Shown here: positions 1 through 7,165 of the stretch, piece by piece
How positions within the stretch are numbered: the stretch's first letter is position 1
How the letters are laid out: every line of letters starts with the position of its first letter
Assembly (NCBI GenBank): GCA_025201845.1
Contig: MU603986.1
Coordinates: 1-24,096 of the forward strand
Reading direction: 5' to 3'
Length of the DNA: 24,096 nucleotides
Source: Martensiomyces pterosporus
Taxonomy: Eukaryota > Kickxellomycota > Kickxellomycetes > Kickxellales > Kickxellaceae
Translations under genes and position numbers: made by a program
The notes under the pieces: model-generated
What the model was told of the DNA's origin: nothing
Databases searched by the model: none
The model's input: the letters and a program-made list of their open reading frames with translations, nothing else

Positions 1-235
1 CCTTGTGCGATTTGTGCAGGTCCAAGTAGAGTCCGTCAAGAATGGCCTTGCGCTGCTCGCGGACGCCCCGCAAGAGGGACTTTAGCTGCTGTTTGCGGAA
101 GCTGAGGTCGCGCAGCTTGCCGCCCTCGTAGCTCTCGCGTAGGGTGCTGACGACACCGCTGATGGCGTCCACCGACGTGTACTCCAGGCTGCTCGCGGCG
201 GGTTCGCCTGGAACTGCTGTGTGCTCCTTGCTCAT
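1..235 (-). CDS. Aldehyde dehydrogenase, class 3 (fatty aldehyde dehydrogenase-like), 5' part
   Basis: This is the N-terminal 78 codons of a gene that runs off the left edge. The ATG is the complement of 233-235. The translation has the N-terminal pattern of class-3 ALDHs (Hfd1/ALDH3 type): a short variable leader, then 'LRESYEGGKLRDLSFRKQQL', then 'ILDGLYLDLHKSHK', matching the family pattern LR..F..GK.R...FR..QL...L and the A...DLhKs helix. Family knowledge: these enzymes oxidise fatty or aromatic aldehydes with NAD(P)+ and are often membrane-attached through a C-terminal tail. The catalytic Cys and Glu and any tail lie outside the window, so substrate and location cannot be judged. I see no intron in this part. 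It is transcribed away from the dipeptidyl peptidase gene, with about 1.16 kb between the two start codons. Confidence 0.85.
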   Translation of the reverse strand, partial: MSKEHTAVPGEPAASSLEYTSVDAISGVVSTLRESYEGGKLRDLSFRKQQLKSLLRGVREQRKAILDGLYLDLHKSHK

Positions 236-1396
236 GGTTTCAGTAGGAATAAAGTGGATGGCGTGTCTGTGGTTAAGAAGGCATAAAGTCGGGAGGAAAG
301 GAGCTTTTTTTCAAGAGCAGAGAGATGGGGCGAGCTGCAGTCTTTTTTATTTTGGCAACACTCATGGGAACAGTAAATACTGCCCATGCTACTCGCTTTC
401 TCTGTTTCTCTTGGTGAGAAGCAAGCACAATTGCCAGCTCTGCCTTTGCGTCGTTTGGGCAGTTTTGGTCTTGTGTCAGGATAATTGGCAGTGCATGCAC
501 AAGTCCGTTCACATGTGTCTGCTTGCTTTCCTGCGCTAAGGACAACGCGCATTGCCAGTGTTGGTCCAATGGTCACCACTCTTGCGCCCCCTACCTAATC
601 CGAGCCCAAAGCCGAGTTGCTTCCACCATACACTGCAGCAATTGCGGATTCGCTGCAAAGCTTGCCCACTCACAGAGAAACACCGGCATCACGGCTACAT
701 CTTTGCGCCGTGGAAGGGATCCCTGTGGCGAATTTGTAAGCTTTGCGAGTGTTGCATGACTGTTAACCCGCTGGCCCTTGCTCACACGCTCAAAGCAAGC
801 AGCCAATAGTCCCGCTCGCTGTTCTCTTGCGTGCGTCTCCTGGTGGCGCGGCAGTTGAAGGGCACTGCTCTTGTGTTTTCCATATCTGGCGAGCATACCG
901 CTTGTGATCCGCTTGGTGCAAAAAAAGCATGAATAAACCACCGAGACCACCGCCACAAAACCAACATGGTCAGGTACACCCCTTTCCTACTGTACAGAGC
1001 CAGTGTGGATTAGATTGACCGCTCGCCCGTGCAGATGAAGGCTTGCTGCCTGATTTTACAAATGATCAGTTTGTATCAAGCTCCGCCAGAAGCCGGAATT
1101 CCCACGCAGTCCTTGGTACTGTAGGGATCTACGCAGTTGCAACAAGATCACAAATTGATGCATGAAATTGCTCATTGCCCTGCTCTCCACGGCCCAGCAT
1201 ATTTCCCACCACGCTTCATTTAAGAACTCCGTTCCCAGCTCTGCTCACCCTCGTCTCCTTCCTCTCTTCTCTCTCCACACCTACGCTTCACTCTTTTGAT
1301 ATTACTTCTTGTACCTAAGCCCTCTCCATTGCTGCAACTCGCTTTCTCTTTTCTACATCCGTATTCTCTCCAGAATAACATCGCCATTGCTTGACG
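236..1396. other. Divergent intergenic region between ALDH and dipeptidyl peptidase
   Basis: This 1.16-kb stretch separates two divergent start codons and should hold both promoters. Short ORFs on both strands (the longest is 121 codons, complement of 591-956) lack recognisable motifs or protein-like composition, and I treat them as chance. The last 150 bases before the peptidase ATG are rich in C and T (around 1235-1390), which is common in fungal promoters and leaders. I found no convincing TATA box, tRNA or repeat. Confidence 0.6.
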
Positions 1397-3604
1397 ATGC
1401 TGTCTATTAGCAGGGTTGTCAAGGCGCTGCCGGCAGCCGCCTTTGCACTCGGCGCCCTGGCCCAGCCATTTACTCCCGAGGACCTGGTGCAGACGAACAG
1501 AATCAGCGGCTCTGTGGCCATCTCGCCCAACAGCGTTGCCATCGCCTACATCCAAACCCACTATTCCATCAACACCAAGCGCCAGTCCACCGAGCTCTTT
1601 GTCCAGCAGCTCAACAACAATGCGCCAATCAAGATTGCAGAATTCTCGGCCGACGCGCGCCCTAATCCGCCCAAGCAATCAACTGCTAAGGAGGACAGTG
1701 CCAAGAAGCTAAAGCCGTCGCAGCCTGTCTGGCTCAGCGACACCTCCCTGGGGTTTGTTGTCACTGATGCGCAGTCCGGCGAGTCCACCCTGTATGCCGT
1801 TGAGGGCGAGAACAACCAGTGGTCAAAGCCAAAGGCCATCGTCACTACCCCCGTGCCTATTTCTGACGTCAAGTTCAGCGTCCAGTCGGGAATCCTTGGG
1901 TTCACCGCGGAGGTTTACAACGGAACCAGCACGCTTGAGGAGACCGCAAAGCTGGAAAGGGAGCACCAGGAGCGTGCCGATACTGCGCAAGTGTACGATG
2001 ACCTGTGGATCCGCCACTGGGACACCTTTGTTACCCCCAAGGTGCCGCAGATCCACACCCTGCCCCTTGTTCGCTCTAACAATGGCGGGTTTTCTGCGAG
2101 CGGATCCCCGAGAAACATCATCAAGGATACCAACGCTGCTGGCCGTCTTGAGGCGTCAAACTCGTTCACTTTTTCGCCCAGTGGCCGCCAAGTGGCTTTT
2201 GTTGCGAAGAGGCCAGGCCGCGATTACGCGTGGAAGACGACCAGCTACGTCTACTTGGCTGGTGTCGATGGAGCCGAGGCTACCCCGATCAACCCCGGCA
2301 AGGGCGGTGCTAGCGGCAGTCCGGCGTTCAACAAGGACGGGACCAAGGTTGCGTATGTGCAGATGGCATCGCTTACGTATGAGGCGGATCGCAATCAGAT
2401 CAAGGTTTACGATATCAAGACAAACACCACCGTCGAGGTCGCCACCGAGTGGGACCGCTCGCCGTCGCAGCTCCTGTGGGCTGACGAAAACACCCTGCTG
2501 GCCACGTATAACGACTACGGCCGCAACAAGCTGGCCAAGGTCGATGTCCCCACTGGCACGGTGACTCCGATTATCACCAAGCATGCGGTTGGGTCTATCC
2601 AGCATCTGCCTGGCACATCTAGGCTGCTGATTGACTACAGCTCCCTTGATTCGCCCACCGATTTGTACACGGTCGCCATTGAAGACGGAGATATCAGCCG
2701 CATTACCCATCTCAACCCGCAGTTTGAGAGCATTTTCCTCAGCCCGCCCGAGGACCTCGAGTTTGTGGGTGCCGACAATGCTACCATCCACGGGTTCATC
2801 CTCCGGCCGCCAAACTTTGACGCGACGAAGAAGTACCCCCTGGCATTCATCATCCACGGAGGACCGCAGTCGAGCTTTACGGATAGCTGGAGCACGCGCT
2901 GGAACCTCAACATCTTTGCGGCCGCCGGCTTCGTCACCGTAGCCCTGGACCCGCAGGGGTCTACTGGATACGGCCAGGAGTTCACTGACGCCATCCGCAA
3001 CCAGTGGGGCGGCAGACCGTACCAGAGCCTGATCCTCTCGCTCAAGCAGCTGCTCAGCACCCACCCCTATATCGACCAGGATAGACTCGCTGCGCTGGGA
3101 GCTAGCTACGGCGGGTATATGATCAATTGGATCAACGGGCACACAGATATCTTCAAGGCACTGGTGAACCACGACGGAATGTTCTCGACAATTGGTACTT
3201 ATTACAGCACAGAGGAGCTGTATTTCCCCGAGACTGAGTTTGAGGGCGTGCCATTTGATGCGGAGGCGAGGAAGAACTATGAGAGGTGGTCGCCGGAGAA
3301 GTTTGTGGAGAACTGGAAGACTCCTACGCTAGTCATCCACAGCGAGAAGGACTACCGCCTGGTGGTTAGCGAGGGCATCAGCGCGTTCACGGCGCTGCGT
3401 AGACAGAACGTGCCAGCGAAGTTTTTGTATTTCCCGGACGAAAACCACTGGGTGCTCAAGCCTGCCAACTCGCTAAGGTGGCACCAGGAGGTGCTCGCAT
3501 GGATCAGCAAGTGGACCGCGGAGAACGGATCGAGCGGTGACGGTGCGGAAATCGGGCCAGCCAACGGTGCAGGCAGGTTCCGTGTGCAGGATGAGGACAA
3601 CTGA
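1397..3604 (+). CDS. Secreted dipeptidyl-peptidase V-like serine peptidase (S9 family)
   Basis: A 735-residue protein, close to the roughly 720 aa of fungal DPP V. The start is the ATG at 1397; its first 22 residues form a signal peptide (basic RVVK, then an Ala/Leu/Phe core ending GALAQ), so it is probably secreted. Residues about 25-430 are a beta-propeller-like region. The C-terminal alpha/beta-hydrolase holds the oxyanion-region HGGP (487-490), the nucleophile elbow GASYGG with Ser570, Asp652 in 'SEKDYR' and His684 in 'DENHW', which together form a complete catalytic triad. Family role: release of N-terminal dipeptides from peptides outside the cell. The last ~28 residues are a Gly/Ser/Asp-rich tail beyond the conserved fold. 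The final 15 codons lie inside a 188-bp segment that is repeated inverted near 13.5 kb. The gene has no intron. Confidence 0.93.
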   Translation: MLSISRVVKALPAAAFALGALAQPFTPEDLVQTNRISGSVAISPNSVAIAYIQTHYSINTKRQSTELFVQQLNNNAPIKIAEFSADARPNPPKQSTAKEDSAKKLKPSQPVWLSDTSLGFVVTDAQSGESTLYAVEGENNQWSKPKAIVTTPVPISDVKFSVQSGILGFTAEVYNGTSTLEETAKLEREHQERADTAQVYDDLWIRHWDTFVTPKVPQIHTLPLVRSNNGGFSASGSPRNIIKDTNAAGRLEASNSFTFSPSGRQVAFVAKRPGRDYAWKTTSYVYLAGVDGAEATPINPGKGGASGSPAFNKDGTKVAYVQMASLTYEADRNQIKVYDIKTNTTVEVATEWDRSPSQLLWADENTLLATYNDYGRNKLAKVDVPTGTVTPIITKHAVGSIQHLPGTSRLLIDYSSLDSPTDLYTVAIEDGDISRITHLNPQFESIFLSPPEDLEFVGADNATIHGFILRPPNFDATKKYPLAFIIHGGPQSSFTDSWSTRWNLNIFAAAGFVTVALDPQGSTGYGQEFTDAIRNQWGGRPYQSLILSLKQLLSTHPYIDQDRLAALGASYGGYMINWINGHTDIFKALVNHDGMFSTIGTYYSTEELYFPETEFEGVPFDAEARKNYERWSPEKFVENWKTPTLVIHSEKDYRLVVSEGISAFTALRRQNVPAKFLYFPDENHWVLKPANSLRWHQEVLAWISKWTAENGSSGDGAEIGPANGAGRFRVQDEDN

Positions 3605-3744
3605 AGCGGATGCCAGCGCTACCCCTTTCTTACTCCATGCCAACAGCCATTCGGTCTAATGTCTACCAATCCATCACTCAGTTTGTGAATCACTGTGCCA
3701 AGGTTAGCTATGCTGGCGCCGAGGAGTGCCACGCCAGCTGCCAG
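3557..3744 (+). repeat. 188-bp inverted duplication, copy A
   Basis: This segment aligns without gaps to the reverse complement of 13476-13663. I count 9 mismatches in 188 positions, about 95% identity. It begins inside the last codons of the dipeptidyl peptidase, covers the stop codon, and ends at the bases CTGCCAG. It includes the start and first ~36 codons of a Cys-containing ORF (ATG at 3610 or 3637) that is continued differently in the two copies; here that ORF stops at 3787-3789 after 14 unrelated residues. The sequence has no transposase and no terminal repeats of its own. Confidence 0.93.
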
Positions 3745-4064
3745 CCAATATTGAGAGGAAACTGCACGAAACCTACATCGTCCTGCTAATGGACCCAGGG
3801 TCTAAACTGGAGCAATCCGCTGCTGACATAGAGTCATTTAGAAGATCAGTACGAGAAGAGCTACGAGAGGCATGGAGGGAGGTTGGACACGCCGGTACAA
3901 TGCTTTCATGTGCTAGAAGTGATCTTACGCACGAGCTGCAAAAGCAAACTGAAAAGCTCGTCAACATCATAGACAAGCTAATCGGGTATTCAGTTGATGA
4001 GGCTGCCATAGACATGGCCAAGAGAAAGCCCTGGCTACTAAGCGTCTTAGAACCATTCCTTTAA
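3726..4064 (+). CDS. Small hypothetical alpha-helical protein, possibly 5'-truncated
   Basis: An ORF of 112 codons. From about residue 8 it reads like a real soluble helical protein: charged, heptad-like segments around 'IESFRRSVREELREAW' and 'ELQKQTEKLVNIIDKLIG', few rare residues, and a tidy C-terminus 'WLLSVLEPFL'. I do not recognise the family. The candidate starts are ATG 3726 (inside the duplicated segment) and ATG 3789. Protein-like sequence already begins at about 3746, immediately after the duplication boundary at 3744. The AG at 3743-3744 could also act as a splice acceptor for an upstream exon. This leaves two readings: a complete small protein, or the remains of a gene whose 5' part was separated by the rearrangement. 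Coding status is unproven. Confidence 0.45.
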   Translation: MPRQLPANIERKLHETYIVLLMDPGSKLEQSAADIESFRRSVREELREAWREVGHAGTMLSCARSDLTHELQKQTEKLVNIIDKLIGYSVDEAAIDMAKRKPWLLSVLEPFL

Positions 4065-4414
4065 AAGAAATATACTCGAATCGAGTCCTCTCGCCTCTCA
4101 CGCCCTGCTTTGTTTCTCTTCCACAATTGTTCTCCAACTCAGCGACAAGCTTGCCAGCCACGCGGAAGCAGCGGGTGAAGGACAAGCAGGGTGCAGGCGT
4201 GTAGGCCAGGAGAAGCAATATGGAGATCACTGCCAGCGTGTGGCTAAAAGGCGGAGCTGTGGCACAGCCCAAAATTTGCTGCTCCCATCAAGCATAATAA
4301 AAGCAGCCCTGTAGTTCTGCACCCTCCTGTAGCAGAGACGCCCCACCTTTATTCCACACCTACGTTCCCTTGTTTATACACCACTAGCAAAACACGCTGC
4401 TCACGGCAAAAGTC
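4065..4414. other. Intergenic region and probable promoter of the 615-aa gene
   Basis: About 350 bases without a supported gene. A TATA-like element (CATAATAAAAG, about 4293-4303) lies about 115 bases before the next ATG, followed by a C/T-rich stretch. I see no RNA gene or repeat. Confidence 0.5.
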
Positions 4415-6262
4415 ATGTCTGGCGACAAGCTCGGGCGCACTCCTGGGTTCCATCGCTCAGCGAGTGGCAAAAAACACAAACGAGCAGATGATCCGTTCAG
4501 ATCGTCTTCAAAACCAAAGCGTACTAAGCACCGCAGCAGAACACCCGGCTTTGGCTCTTCGGCAGTACCAACAGTCAAATCAGAGCACCACATGCCCAGC
4601 CCACGTGTGCCGCTCAGCGCACCAGCAATAGTAGTAGCCAACCCGGGGCTGTCATCTGCTGGGCCAAAAAGAGGATCGGAGAGCGTGAGGCTAAGAAGCA
4701 ATATTGCCGGCTCTGCTACTACTGATAGCGGACACGCAGTGAAGCGACCGCGGCGCAGCGTGGCGTTTACTGAGGATACAGTTGACAACGAGCGCGCAGC
4801 AAAACTCAAGACCCAGCTGTCAGAAACCGACTTGCTGTACGAAGCCGACGACGACGGCGACGAATACAGTACATATAGCGAGTTCAAAGATAGCGAATTC
4901 GAGTCAGCAGAGTCCAACACCGAGGACCAGCCCACACTAGACAAAGAGGGCCCTGCTATGGCAGGCACCGGCGTTCAAACAAGGTCCACTAGAGCCACCA
5001 GCCGAAAGAGATCGGCGCACTTGAGCATGAATGATGCTTTTGATTACGAAGCAGAGAACCCATCAGTCAGAATGGCCAATCGCACCATGTGCGGGATCGT
5101 CTACGAGCGCGATGCAGACATCACTAGGCGCATAATCCTGAATGGCGATATAAGGCGCGATTATCTGAATGAGGACAAAGCCGAAGGACGCTGGTGGTCA
5201 TCGGACGTTATATCTTGGCCTGCCGTCGATATACACAAATACCTGAACTACCTGCAGCCTGACACATACAAACCAATTGGAGTTGAGCCATTGCGGAGTT
5301 GTGAGTCTAGGTGCGAGCATGTCTCACTCGAGGAACCTGGTGCCGAGTGGGATGCAAGACAGCTGAGGCTGCTCAGTGAAGCCACTGATGAAGCCGCCGG
5401 AGAAGAAAGCGGAGGAGACGCTGATGAGGACGTAGGCTATACAGGGGGTCTGCCGGCATTCACAGATGGCACAGAGATATCGGACTCGACCAGAAACGGC
5501 GGTATCGGGCTTGTAATCAAGCGGCAGCAGCAGCAGGACGATCTTGAGCTGTCCAACACGGACGACATTCAGTTTATCACAAAGCAGCAGATCTTGCATC
5601 CCGAGCTTTTGGCGCCTCGGTACAACAGAGTGCCACTGCTGGATGAACTGCGCAATGGGTCGTTCAACCAGCCTTCCCCCCATTTCCACCAACTGCTAGA
5701 ACTCACCCGCGTTCAAGTCCTTAACCAGGCCATGGCCAGCGCAATTGCTCGACCACAACCTCTGCCACAATCGTTGGAGAGTGGCGATGCAGGATCCAAC
5801 ACACCCGAGGCACCACTGCTCTCGCAAGTGCCTTTTCCTTTATCAAGGTTTGTGTCAACTACTGTGGCAGAGGAGGCAGTGAGTGGGATTGCAAAGACAT
5901 GGTCAATGGTACGCGACATCTGGGACCTTGACAAGAGAAAGCCACGAAAGGGCCGTTCACGCAGGATTTTGCGTCCGGGGATCCACAGCAGCGGGTGGAT
6001 CACTATTCTGGAGGCTGCACTGCTCGCTGGATTGCCAATCGATGTCGTTGCTCGGTCCTACCGCCGCCTTGAAAAGCTGTGCGACGTGCCTACTCAGATA
6101 GAGTCTCGCAGGATATCCACAAAGTTCAGCCATGTGGAGTTCCCGTTCTACAGGAAATACCGCCCAGAGCTCCAGCGTACTCAAGCTGGAGAACACAATC
6201 CACGATTTGTGCATGAGCACTTTAGCAGCGATGCTTGCTCAGAGGCAGAGTCGGATGCGTAA
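4415..6262 (+). CDS. Hypothetical nuclear protein, 615 aa, with basic N-terminus and conserved-looking C-terminal helices
   Basis: An intronless ORF of 615 codons whose family I do not recognise. The N-terminal ~130 residues are disordered and basic, with clear nuclear-localisation-like clusters ('KKHKR', 'KPKRTKHR', 'KRPRRS'). An acidic stretch follows around residues 148-175. A first ordered block (about 210-290) contains 'GIVYERDADITRRIILNGD' and a Trp-rich 'RWWSSDVISWPAVDIHKYL'. A short poly-Gln run lies near 373. A C-terminal block (about 470-595) has a basic 'KRKPRKGRSRRILRPG', then 'WITILEAALLAGLPIDVV', which resembles a Myb/SANT-like helix pair but is too weak to call. The layout suggests a chromatin or transcription protein; a Pol I initiation or kinetochore factor was considered but not supported. 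Confidence 0.75.
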   Translation: MSGDKLGRTPGFHRSASGKKHKRADDPFRSSSKPKRTKHRSRTPGFGSSAVPTVKSEHHMPSPRVPLSAPAIVVANPGLSSAGPKRGSESVRLRSNIAGSATTDSGHAVKRPRRSVAFTEDTVDNERAAKLKTQLSETDLLYEADDDGDEYSTYSEFKDSEFESAESNTEDQPTLDKEGPAMAGTGVQTRSTRATSRKRSAHLSMNDAFDYEAENPSVRMANRTMCGIVYERDADITRRIILNGDIRRDYLNEDKAEGRWWSSDVISWPAVDIHKYLNYLQPDTYKPIGVEPLRSCESRCEHVSLEEPGAEWDARQLRLLSEATDEAAGEESGGDADEDVGYTGGLPAFTDGTEISDSTRNGGIGLVIKRQQQQDDLELSNTDDIQFITKQQILHPELLAPRYNRVPLLDELRNGSFNQPSPHFHQLLELTRVQVLNQAMASAIARPQPLPQSLESGDAGSNTPEAPLLSQVPFPLSRFVSTTVAEEAVSGIAKTWSMVRDIWDLDKRKPRKGRSRRILRPGIHSSGWITILEAALLAGLPIDVVARSYRRLEKLCDVPTQIESRRISTKFSHVEFPFYRKYRPELQRTQAGEHNPRFVHEHFSSDACSEAESDA

Positions 6263-6304
6263 ACTCCGCTGTCCGTCTGGTCCTGGCTCAACAAGACAAC
6301 AGAT

Positions 6305-6356
6305 TATTGCGCAATCCACGGGCAATATTGCGAATAATGCAATCTGCTTATAAATA
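6305..6356 (+). promoter_or_regulatory. C/EBP-like palindrome plus TATA box upstream of the rhodanese gene
   Basis: ATTGCGCAAT (6305-6314) is a perfect palindrome matching the consensus of C/EBP-type bZIP sites. A second, imperfect ATTGCG...TGCAAT element follows. TATAAATA at 6349-6356 lies about 250 bases before the rhodanese ATG. The spacing fits a promoter, but function is inferred from motif shape only. Confidence 0.35.
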
Positions 6357-6470
6357 CAAAGCAGGAATGGCGTGTGATCACCCTGGTGCTTCGGGGCACT
6401 AGTTCAGAGTAGCTGGGACCCAGGAGCAAGCCATCGTGCTTTTGTCCATTCAGTGGCGGCTCTTGCCTCC

Positions 6471-6502
6471 GCTCTCTCTCTTTCTCTCTTTCTCTCTCTC
6501 CC
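6471..6502 (+). repeat. CT-rich polypyrimidine microsatellite
   Basis: A run of CT and CTTT units that is uninterrupted pyrimidine on the plus strand. It lies about 100 bases before the rhodanese ATG, probably in the promoter or leader. A similar but shorter tract occurs before the Dph6 gene at 9148-9168. Confidence 0.8.
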
Positions 6503-6599
6503 TTCACCCCTCTACACGCCTCTGCAGCGCTCTTTAGTTTTACTTCTGCCCTCTAACGCAATCCATCTGTATATTGTATAAAACAAGGCATTCCCAACG

Positions 6600-6959
6600 A
6601 TGCAAGCCAGATCTATTAGCTTTGAGCAGCTCCATGACATTGCCACGAGTCAGGCCCCGCGGCAAAAGCACACAATTGTAGATATCCGAACACCCGAGGA
6701 GTTTGCTGATGGGAACGTCCAGTCGAGCTACAACCTCCCTATCGCAGATATTCCCGAGGCTCTGACTTTGCCGGCGGGGGAGTTTGAGTGTCTGTATGGT
6801 TTTGCGCTGCCAGAGGCAAACTCAGAGACACAGCTGGTCATATACTGCCGCAGCGGAAATAGAACAAGAAAGGCCGAGGATTTGCTCGCACAGGCTGGAT
6901 ACACAGAAAACCTCGTCTCCTACTATCCAGGGTGGCTAGAGTACAGCCAAAAGGCGTAA
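6600..6959 (+). CDS. Single-domain rhodanese (thiosulfate sulfurtransferase-like)
   Basis: A 119-residue protein consisting of one rhodanese domain. It has the family's early motif 'VDIRTPEEFADGNV' (residues 27-40) and the active-site loop 'YCRSGNRTRKA' with catalytic Cys83, a six-residue loop typical of sulfur-handling rather than phosphatase (Cdc25-type) members. It ends with 'YPGWLEYS', close to the 'GG...W' end of RDL1/TSTD1/GlpE proteins. There is no targeting peptide, so it is probably cytosolic. Family role: transfer of sulfane sulfur from thiosulfate or persulfides to acceptors such as glutathione. It is tandem with the FGGY kinase 206 bases downstream, which has its own TATA box, so joint transcription is not implied. 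The link to tRNA thiolation (Ctu1 in this window) is possible but unsupported. Confidence 0.92.
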   Translation: MQARSISFEQLHDIATSQAPRQKHTIVDIRTPEEFADGNVQSSYNLPIADIPEALTLPAGEFECLYGFALPEANSETQLVIYCRSGNRTRKAEDLLAQAGYTENLVSYYPGWLEYSQKA

Positions 6960-7016
6960 GAAAAAGGATGTAGCACGATCCAAGCGGCCTTGGTGCTATC
7001 CGCCGTGGAGCACTTC

Positions 7017-7024
7017 TATATAAG
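7017..7024 (+). promoter_or_regulatory. TATA box of the FGGY kinase gene
   Basis: TATATAAG lies 142 bases upstream of the ATG at 7166 and 57 bases after the rhodanese stop codon. Its position and sequence fit a fungal TATA box. Confidence 0.6.
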
Positions 7025-7165
7025 GGCATGTGATGGCGATGGCTCAGGAACACCGCTGGCTTGACCAGGCACGAAGTGGGCGCAGGGTCACAGGATCGTG
7101 TCTCTGCTCTCCACTCTCCCTTCCTCTATACTTTGTGAGCAATAAACTGTCCCCTCGCTGTACAT

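Larger units (their letters stand above)
6263..6599. other. Intergenic region and promoter of the rhodanese gene
   Basis: 337 bases with three visible elements: the 10-bp palindrome ATTGCGCAAT at 6305-6314 with a related half-site cluster near 6326-6342, a TATA-like box at 6349-6356, and a polypyrimidine CT microsatellite at about 6471-6502. A second TATAAAA at 6577-6583 is only 17 bases from the ATG and is unlikely to be a functional TATA box for that start. Confidence 0.55.

Noticed and set aside
591..956. 121-codon minus-strand ORF between ALDH and the dipeptidyl peptidase
   Set aside because: It has no recognisable motif and no sign of codon bias like its neighbours; it lies in a shared promoter region.
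1391..1396. TTG codon in frame just before the dipeptidyl peptidase ATG
   Set aside because: A non-ATG start is unlikely here; the ATG at 1397 begins a normal signal peptide.
2156..3172. 338-codon antisense ORF opposite the dipeptidyl peptidase
   Set aside because: It is a shadow of a GC-rich coding strand, lacks motifs, and the sense protein has an intact catalytic triad.
6577..6583. TATAAAA just before the rhodanese ATG
   Set aside because: It is only 17 bases from the start codon, so transcription from it would probably begin after the ATG; the element at 6349-6356 fits better.
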